This document shows, one piece after another, positions 5,465 through 10,441 of a stretch of DNA of 10,441 nt; the first letter of the stretch is position 1, and every line of letters starts with the position of its first letter. The stretch is from positions 1-10,441 of the forward strand of contig JBDLIU010000158.1 of assembly GCA_039714715.1 (NCBI GenBank). The letters run 5' to 3'. Position numbers and translations under genes: made by a program. The notes below the pieces were generated by a model. That model was not told the DNA's origin and made no database searches. It saw only the letters and a program-made list of their open reading frames with translations. This stretch comes from S012-113 sp039714715. Its GTDB lineage: Bacteria; Bacteroidota; Bacteroidia; Cytophagales; Cyclobacteriaceae.

Positions 5465-7249
5465 TTACATCTGGTTGGGAACATCAATACCTAACAATGA
5501 CATCCCTCTTTTGATTATATCTGCTACTAATTTAGAATAAATGACCCTAAACTTTAAAAGATCAGCATTCATTTCATTAAAGATAGGTAGCTCTGCATAA
5601 AACTTATTATACTCTTTAGCAACATCATAAACATACTGCGCAATAACTGCAGGAGAATAATCCTTACCTGCTTCTTCTATTTTAACACCAAATTCTGACA
5701 ATAGTTTTACACCAATTCGTTCGGATTCGGCTAATTCCAAATTGGTTGGAATATCATTAGTCTTGATACCCAGATCCTCTGCGCGTTTCAATATTGAAAT
5801 AATCCTGGCATGTGTATATTGAATAAATGGGCCGGTGTTGCCCTGAAACTGAATTGACTCCATTGGATCGAAAAGCATTCTTTTTTTCGGGTCTACTTTG
5901 AGCAAGAAATATTTTATAGCACCCAGACCAAGAATTCTATATAGTTCTTCGGCTTCTTCCCTGGTAAATCCTTCAATCTTACCCAATTCAACTGTATGTT
6001 TCTCAGCAGTATCAACCATCTCCTGAATCAGATCATCGGCATCTACCACAGTGCCTTCTCTTGATTTCATTTTACCAGAAGGTAAATCAACCATGCCATA
6101 GCTAAGGTGATAACAATGCTCTGCCCATGTATAACCAAGTTTTTTAAGTATCAGAAACAATACCTTAAAGTGATAGTCCTGTTCATTTCCTACTGTATAA
6201 ACCTGCCCTTGTATTTGAGGAAAATCTCTAAATCGCTGAATAGCTGTTCCTATATCCTGGGTCATGTAGACCGATGTGCCATCAGGGCGAAGGAGTAATT
6301 TATTATCCAGGCCATCACCAGTAAGATCTACCCATACCGAGCCATCATCTTTACGATAAAACATGCCTTTTTCAAGCCCTTTCAACACCTCATCCTTACC
6401 CAACAAATAAGTCTCTGATTCATGATAAAGTTTATCAAAGGAAACACCCATGGTATGGTATGTTTTATCAAAGCCTTTATAAACCCATTCGTTCATTGTC
6501 TGCCATAGCTCATAGGTTTCCGGGTCTTTTTCTTCCCACTTCCGCAAGCACGACTGCGCCTCCTTAATTATGGGTGCATCTTTATCTGCGGTTTCTTTAG
6601 AGGCGCCTTTATCCATTAATTCTGCAACCTGCTTTTTGTATTCTTTATCGAATTTTACATAATAGTCGCCTACCAGCTTATCTCCTTTCTTTCCGGATGA
6701 TTCAGGTGTTTCATTATCCCCAAACTTTCGCCAGGCAACCATCGATTTGCAAATATGTATACCGCGATCATTTATTATTTGCACCTTATTAACATCAATA
6801 CCATTAGCTTCCAGAATCTTACTTACAGAATAGCCAAGGAAATTGTTACGCAGATGTCCAAGATGTAAAGGTTTATTGGTATTTGGAGAAGAAAACTCAA
6901 CCATCATCTCTTCTCCTGTCTTCTCTTTGAAGCCAAAGTTTTCTGTCTGGCATAATGAGTTTAATACTTTGATCCATGCTGAATCTGACACCTCAATATT
7001 TAAAAATCCCTTTACTACATTAAAATCACGAACCAGGTCGCTTTCCTTTTTAAGTGTTTCACCCAATGCCTGGCCACTTTGCTCAGGATTCATTTTCGTT
7101 ATCCTTAAATAAGGAAACATAACAAGTGTATAATGCCCAGCAAAGTCTTTTCTTGTAGGCTGGAGAACCAAGCCTTCTACTTCATGGTTAAACGTCTGGG
7201 AAAACGATTTCTTTATATCCTCAACGAGGATTTCAGGTAAATTGAACAT
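5465..7249 (-). CDS. argS: Arginyl-tRNA synthetase
   Basis: This is a class I aminoacyl-tRNA synthetase of 594 residues, a normal bacterial length, that charges tRNA-Arg with arginine in the cytoplasm. The N-terminal arginyl-specific tRNA-binding domain spans about residues 1-90. The HIGH motif is HLGH at 129-132, in SPNTNKPLHLGHLRN. The KMSKS-type loop is KMKSR at 393-397, in LPSGKMKSREG. The C-terminal DALR-type anticodon-binding domain covers roughly 465-594, with YVYDVAKEYNKFYAELP recognisable. The start ATG at 7249 follows the ctlX-like stop by 3 bases (TAA AGA ATG), and the peroxidase starts 1 base after its own stop. It is therefore the second gene of an operon and has no visible promoter of its own. 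I see no truncation or missing motif. Confidence 0.97.
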   Translation of the reverse strand: MFNLPEILVEDIKKSFSQTFNHEVEGLVLQPTRKDFAGHYTLVMFPYLRITKMNPEQSGQALGETLKKESDLVRDFNVVKGFLNIEVSDSAWIKVLNSLCQTENFGFKEKTGEEMMVEFSSPNTNKPLHLGHLRNNFLGYSVSKILEANGIDVNKVQIINDRGIHICKSMVAWRKFGDNETPESSGKKGDKLVGDYYVKFDKEYKKQVAELMDKGASKETADKDAPIIKEAQSCLRKWEEKDPETYELWQTMNEWVYKGFDKTYHTMGVSFDKLYHESETYLLGKDEVLKGLEKGMFYRKDDGSVWVDLTGDGLDNKLLLRPDGTSVYMTQDIGTAIQRFRDFPQIQGQVYTVGNEQDYHFKVLFLILKKLGYTWAEHCYHLSYGMVDLPSGKMKSREGTVVDADDLIQEMVDTAEKHTVELGKIEGFTREEAEELYRILGLGAIKYFLLKVDPKKRMLFDPMESIQFQGNTGPFIQYTHARIISILKRAEDLGIKTNDIPTNLELAESERIGVKLLSEFGVKIEEAGKDYSPAVIAQYVYDVAKEYNKFYAELPIFNEMNADLLKFRVIYSKLVADIIKRGMSLLGIDVPNQM

Positions 7250-7252
7250 TCT

Positions 7253-8197
7253 TTATACTTCAGTTTTAGGCAGAAAAACTTCTGCAATCATACATCGGGC
7301 TCCACCCCCACCAAGTGCTTCTATCGTATCTAAAGGGGCAGAAATAATCTCATAATATGTTTTGATATTCTCAATTTGGTTTTCGGAGAAGGCTTTACGG
7401 GCAACATCTGACATGATAAGAAACTCTTCATCATTCCTGTTTTTTAATCCAAGGATATTGCCTGCAAAATAATTCACCTGATCTTCTGTTATCTCTATAA
7501 TCTCTTTACCGGTCGATTTCAATGAATCTACCACTGCATTCCTCTCATCTTTGTTATCAATGGTCTCCAGACAAATAATTGCTATTTTGTCAGTTAATCC
7601 CATTAAAACATTTGTATGGTAAATTGGCTCTCTCTTGCCAGCTACCGATTGATTGGCATTAAAAGCAATAAGCTTATAACTGAAATCTTCTGCAAAGGTT
7701 TCCAGCACATCCTGGTTTGTACGAGCCGACAATGCCGCATAGAGAATATGGTTATCTCTATCAAGGATCATACTACCTGTTCCTTCCAGGTATTTACTTT
7801 GATGCTCAAAAGCTGTGTAATCCCTTACACGCTCAATCACAAACCCATTTTCTTTCAATATATCAATTATGTCATCTCTCCTTTCAAGTCGTCTGCTTTC
7901 TGCAAACATTGGATATAGCGCAATAGTTCCATCATGATGAAAGGAAATCCAGTTATTCGGGAATACAGCATCAGGTGTTTCAGGATCAGATGTGTCATCC
8001 ACCACTACAACATCAATACCCTTTTCTTTTAAAACGTCTACGAAATGATTAAACTCAAATAGTGCTTTTTCCTGTGCCTGCTCCGGAGAAAGTCCTTCAA
8101 TTAGCTTCTGGTAATAGTTATTTTGAGCTGTTTCCGGGTTGGCATTAAAGCTAACCGGACGGATCATAAGAATACTGGAAGTAACTTGATTACTCAT
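7253..8197 (-). CDS. ctlX: CtlX-type guanidino/ureido hydrolase (arginine deiminase-related)
   Basis: This 314-residue member of the guanidino-group-modifying superfamily has a pentein fold. Likely catalytic residues are D76 (in PDAVFPNNW), E138 (LEGTGSM), H194 (YHTNVLM) and the nucleophile C302 (GGGGARCM). The glycine run before the Cys and the FPNNW block are typical of the CtlX / arginine deiminase-related group. Francisella CtlX is described as a citrulline ureidase; here the substrate could be citrulline, arginine or a methylated arginine, and the sequence alone does not decide. An ATG at 8230 would add MNFYFCIFTTT. I prefer 8197 because MSNQ leads directly into the family N-terminus (SSILMIRPVSF) and because the -7 box at 8214-8221 would put the transcript start inside the longer version. 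It is the first gene of the operon with argS, the peroxidase and menA. Confidence 0.88.
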   Translation of the reverse strand: MSNQVTSSILMIRPVSFNANPETAQNNYYQKLIEGLSPEQAQEKALFEFNHFVDVLKEKGIDVVVVDDTSDPETPDAVFPNNWISFHHDGTIALYPMFAESRRLERRDDIIDILKENGFVIERVRDYTAFEHQSKYLEGTGSMILDRDNHILYAALSARTNQDVLETFAEDFSYKLIAFNANQSVAGKREPIYHTNVLMGLTDKIAIICLETIDNKDERNAVVDSLKSTGKEIIEITEDQVNYFAGNILGLKNRNDEEFLIMSDVARKAFSENQIENIKTYYEIISAPLDTIEALGGGGARCMIAEVFLPKTEV

Positions 8198-8213
8198 TGT
8201 AGTTGTAAAAATG

Positions 8214-8245
8214 CAAAAATAGAAATTCAACCCGCATTATTCATT
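8214..8245 (-). promoter_or_regulatory. Probable promoter of the ctlX-argS-peroxidase-menA operon
   Basis: On the minus strand TATTTTTG (8221-8214) is a perfect TAnnTTTG -7 box. Twenty bases upstream, 8245-8242 reads AATG, only a weak match to the TTTG -33 box. Transcription would begin near 8207, about ten bases before the ATG at 8197. The weak -33 lies within the inverted repeat at 8236-8260. Confidence 0.45.
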
Positions 8246-8260
8246 TGAAAAATGAATAAT
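8236..8260. repeat. Perfect 11-bp inverted repeat, possible operator
   Basis: ATTATTCATTT (8236-8246) and AAATGAATAAT (8250-8260) are exact reverse complements separated by GAA. The repeat covers the proposed -33 region of the ctlX operon promoter. No T-run follows on the minus strand, and the stem is AT-only apart from one C-G pair, so a terminator is unlikely. Confidence 0.6.
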
Positions 8261-8269
8261 TTGATGTTA

Positions 8270-8356
8270 ATGCTGATTTTCAGCATCCATGGAACCGCTT
8301 CGATAATCTTAGCTTTCACAAAATTTTAACCATCCAAAGTGATATAATCTTGGATG
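8270..8356. repeat. Two further inverted repeats in the ctlX/glycosyltransferase divergent region
   Basis: ATGCTGA (8270-8276) and TCAGCAT (8280-8286) pair perfectly around TTT. CATCCAA (8331-8337) and TTGGATG (8350-8356) pair perfectly across 12 bases. Together with 8236-8260 this makes three inverted repeats in the 222-base gap between 8197 and 8420. Apart from these and the two promoters, I see nothing firm in the gap. Confidence 0.45.
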
Positions 8357-8392
8357 ATGATAATTTATGCTCATTTCAAGTAATAAAATTGC

Positions 8393-8400
8393 TAAATTTG
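8393..8400 (+). promoter_or_regulatory. -7 promoter box of the glycosyltransferase gene
   Basis: TAAATTTG is a perfect match to the Bacteroidota TAnnTTTG box. It would place the transcript start near 8407, about 13 bases before the TTG start codon at 8420. I found no good TTTG box 19-21 bases upstream, so the promoter is only half supported. Confidence 0.42.
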
Positions 8401-8419
8401 CCAGCTTAAAATTGAGAAT

Positions 8420-9187
8420 TTGAGTAACAAGTTAGTCATCATACCAACATATAATGAAAAGGAGAACATAGAAGCTATTATTTCTGCTGTTTTTACCCTC
8501 CAGGATGAGTTTGATGTTTTGGTAGTTGATGACAATTCACCGGATGGCACTTCAAATATTGTTTCTAACCTTATTGAAAAAGGTGAAGTTGAAGGTAATC
8601 CATATACACAAAAACTGCACCTCATAACAAGGAAAGGTAAAAATGGATTAGGTACTGCTTATATCGAAGGATTTAGATTCGGTTTGAGTAATGGCTACGA
8701 TTACCTGTTTGAGATGGATGCCGACTTTTCACATAATCCCGAGGATCTGTTAAGATTATGTAATGCATGTGAAAAGGAAGGAAATGACATGGCCATCGGA
8801 TCAAGGTACATTACAGGTGTAAATGTTGTAAACTGGCCAATGGGCCGCGTGTTAATGTCTTACCTTGCCAGCACCTATGTACGAATGGTCACGGGTATGA
8901 GCATCAGAGATACAACGGCAGGATTTAAATGTTATAAAAGAAAGGTGCTTGAAACTCTTGACTTAGACAGAGTGAAATTTGTAGGATATGCATTCCAGAT
9001 TGAGATGAAATTCGATACATGGAAGCATGGTTTTAAAATAAAGGAAGTTCCTATAATATTTACGGATAGAACCAAAGGCGAATCCAAAATGTCGTCCGGT
9101 ATCTTTAAAGAAGCTGTTTTAGGAGTTATTAAATTGAAAATAGGCAGCTGGTTTAAAAAGTACAAACCGGCAAACACTGATAGCTAG
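8420..9187 (+). CDS. Polyprenol-phosphate mannose synthase-like glycosyltransferase (GT2)
   Basis: This 255-residue protein of the dolichol-phosphate mannose synthase (DPM1) group transfers a sugar from a nucleotide donor to a lipid phosphate carrier on the cytoplasmic face of the membrane. Family blocks seen: VIIPTYNEKENIE (6-18), VVDDNSPDGT (35-44), the metal-binding D-x-D as DAD (100-102, in FEMDADFSHNP), GSRYITG (127-133), a D-T-T-A-G-F-K-C-Y block (164-172) and the RTKGESKMS acceptor loop (217-225). There is no C-terminal membrane anchor, so it is the short soluble-type form. The start is TTG at 8420; no ATG lies between it and the in-frame stop at 8393-8395, and MSNKLVIIPTYNE fits the family start. 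Sugar and acceptor are unproven; mannose or glucose on undecaprenyl phosphate is likely. It is probably monocistronic and ends 11 bases from the convergent permease gene. Confidence 0.92.
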   Translation: MSNKLVIIPTYNEKENIEAIISAVFTLQDEFDVLVVDDNSPDGTSNIVSNLIEKGEVEGNPYTQKLHLITRKGKNGLGTAYIEGFRFGLSNGYDYLFEMDADFSHNPEDLLRLCNACEKEGNDMAIGSRYITGVNVVNWPMGRVLMSYLASTYVRMVTGMSIRDTTAGFKCYKRKVLETLDLDRVKFVGYAFQIEMKFDTWKHGFKIKEVPIIFTDRTKGESKMSSGIFKEAVLGVIKLKIGSWFKKYKPANTDS

Positions 9188-9198
9188 TGTGATGATCG

Positions 9199-10401
9199 CT
9201 AATCAAATTTAATTGCCTTAATTGGCTGAATCCTTGAAATAAACAATGTTGGCACAAACAGCACCGCTGAAACAAGCAGGATAATTAAGGTATTTAGGGC
9301 TATTATAATCAACCAGTTAAATTCTATCGGCACATAACTCATATAATAATTACTGGGATCAAGTGGTATCAGGTTAAAATAATATTGTAATGAAGCCAGC
9401 CCCAATCCTAAAGTATTACCGGCAATCGCTCCAATAAATATCAACCTCATTCCACTATAAATAAAGATCTTTCGGATAAGGTGATCATTCGCCCCCAGTG
9501 CTTTAAGAGTTCCAATCATACCTATTCTTTCCAGGATAAGAATTAGCACAATAGAGATCATATTAAAAGAGGCCACAAACAAGACCATGAAAATCAGGAT
9601 ATTCACATTATTGTTTATCAGAGAAAGCCATTCAAAAATCTGAATGTATTTTTCACTTGTCCTTTGTATAAAAAGGTCATATCCAATCTGATCAAACAAT
9701 CCCGCATATACTTCCTCTATGTCATTAACTTCATTTACAAACACTTCATATCCTCCAGCCTGATCTTTCTCCCATCCATTAAGCCTTCTTACCAGGTTTA
9801 TATCACCTATGAGGAGTTTATCATCAAAATCTTCCATCCCGGTTTCATAAATACCCACCACTTCAAGTTTTCTTGTCCTGGGAGGTTCCTGGATAAAATG
9901 CATGAGAATCTCACTGCCAAGAGTCAGCTTCATCTTCTCTGCCTCTCTTTTGCTGATGACTATCTCTGTTGATATTCGATCTCTAATTAGATGAATAAAT
10001 CTACCCTCAAGCAGATATTGTCTAAACACAATGCTATCAAATGCCTGGTCTATGCCTTTGAAAATAACTCCTTCGACTTCTTCATCATTTTGCAGCAAAC
10101 CATATTTATAACCGAAAGGCTGTATCCTTGTGATTTTAGAATTTGAAATAATAGAGTCAAGGGTGGCCGGCTTTTCCGTATAACTATTACCTGTCAGGTA
10201 TCGCGTTATCTGAATATGACCCGTAAAATCATAAATTTTATTTTTTATTGTATTCTGAAATCCCAACATGATCAGGAAGGAAATAATCATCACTGCAAGA
10301 CCTAAGGCAATACTTATTATGGCTACTTTATGAATAGTAGATGAGAATGTGCCAGCATGAGGTTTGCTGGTTCTTTTAGCTATGAATAATGATAAATTCA
10401 C
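9199..10401 (-). CDS. LolC/LolE/FtsX-type ABC transporter permease
   Basis: This inner-membrane permease has 400 residues from the start chosen here. The topology is typical of MacB/LolC-type subunits: helix 1 at about 26-47, a large periplasmic domain (about 50-265), then three helices near 268-291, 317-340 and 363-386. The cytoplasmic coupling stretch ERIGMIGTLKALGA (291-304) contacts the ATPase, and the C-terminus ends P-I-K-A-I-K-F-D as in relatives. In proteobacteria LolCDE releases lipoproteins from the inner membrane; in this phylum that role is inferred. No ATPase gene is in the window. The frame is open up to a TTG at 10425 (adding MAGIIVFE), but GTG at 10401 gives MNLSLFIAKR, the usual N-terminus of this group, so I chose it. 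It could be co-transcribed with a gene just beyond the right edge; stop triplets lie close upstream. Confidence 0.88.
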   Translation of the reverse strand: MNLSLFIAKRTSKPHAGTFSSTIHKVAIISIALGLAVMIISFLIMLGFQNTIKNKIYDFTGHIQITRYLTGNSYTEKPATLDSIISNSKITRIQPFGYKYGLLQNDEEVEGVIFKGIDQAFDSIVFRQYLLEGRFIHLIRDRISTEIVISKREAEKMKLTLGSEILMHFIQEPPRTRKLEVVGIYETGMEDFDDKLLIGDINLVRRLNGWEKDQAGGYEVFVNEVNDIEEVYAGLFDQIGYDLFIQRTSEKYIQIFEWLSLINNNVNILIFMVLFVASFNMISIVLILILERIGMIGTLKALGANDHLIRKIFIYSGMRLIFIGAIAGNTLGLGLASLQYYFNLIPLDPSNYYMSYVPIEFNWLIIIALNTLIILLVSAVLFVPTLFISRIQPIKAIKFD

Positions 10402-10441
10402 TTCAAAAACAATAATCCCTGCCAATTTACTACATTATCTC

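Noticed and set aside
7616..7926. Plus-strand open frames antisense to the ctlX-like gene
   Set aside because: They are shadow frames of a gene with clear catalytic motifs; their sequences resemble no protein family.
9180..9210. Bidirectional terminator between the glycosyltransferase and permease stops
   Set aside because: Only a 4-bp TAGC/GCTA pairing is present, with no T-run; too weak to call.
9664..9972. Plus-strand 102-codon open frame inside the permease gene
   Set aside because: It is antisense to the periplasmic domain of the permease, with no promoter or recognisable domain.
1..10441. CRISPR array, mobile element, tRNA/rRNA or defence system
   Set aside because: No spaced repeats, transposase or terminal repeats, cloverleaf-like sequence or defence domain was seen. 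All genes of substantial length are explained by recognisable families.

Overview
This looks like a stretch of core chromosome from a member of the Bacteroidota, probably a Cytophagales-type marine or soil bacterium. The evidence is the AT-rich coding sequence, the near absence of Shine-Dalgarno sites, several TAnnTTTG-type -7 promoter boxes just upstream of genes, menaquinone (MenA) rather than ubiquinone synthesis, a CtlX-type guanidino hydrolase and a Bacteroidota-style LolC/E-like permease. The genus-level guess is inference only.

Layout. Positions 1-3425 are all on the minus strand. In transcription order they hold a two-domain universal stress protein, a hairpin terminator, an SUI1/YciH-type small translation factor, prfB (release factor 2) and an MFS transporter cut by the window edge. 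Positions 3585-3971 hold a small plus-strand ACT-domain protein that diverges from the stress protein and ends 4 bases from the end of menA. Positions 3976-8197 are a tight minus-strand operon, ctlX-like hydrolase > argS > glutathione-peroxidase-like lipoprotein > menA, with gaps of only 3, 1 and 6 bases. Positions 8420-9187 (plus) encode a dolichol/polyprenol-phosphate-mannose-synthase-like glycosyltransferase. Positions 9199-10401 (minus) encode a LolC/LolE/FtsX-type ABC permease.

How the genes relate. Three genes serve translation (prfB, the SUI1-like factor, argS). ctlX and argS share arginine-related chemistry. The peroxidase and MenA act at the membrane or periplasm in redox and lipid contexts. 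The glycosyltransferase and permease belong to envelope biogenesis.

The most informative single site is the programmed +1 frameshift of prfB. An open-frame view begins the gene at an internal ATG (2028), but the true start is at 2068. The ribosome must slip at CTT-TGA, with an internal AGGGGG three bases upstream of the CTT codon. Other items worth a look are regulatory: overlapping inverted repeats before prfB, a cluster of inverted repeats before the ctlX operon, a repeated 10-mer between the divergent stress-protein and ACT genes, and a hairpin that lies just before the SUI1 start. I found no mobile element, CRISPR array, RNA gene, defence locus or clearly novel multi-gene system. The window reads as mostly ordinary housekeeping DNA.
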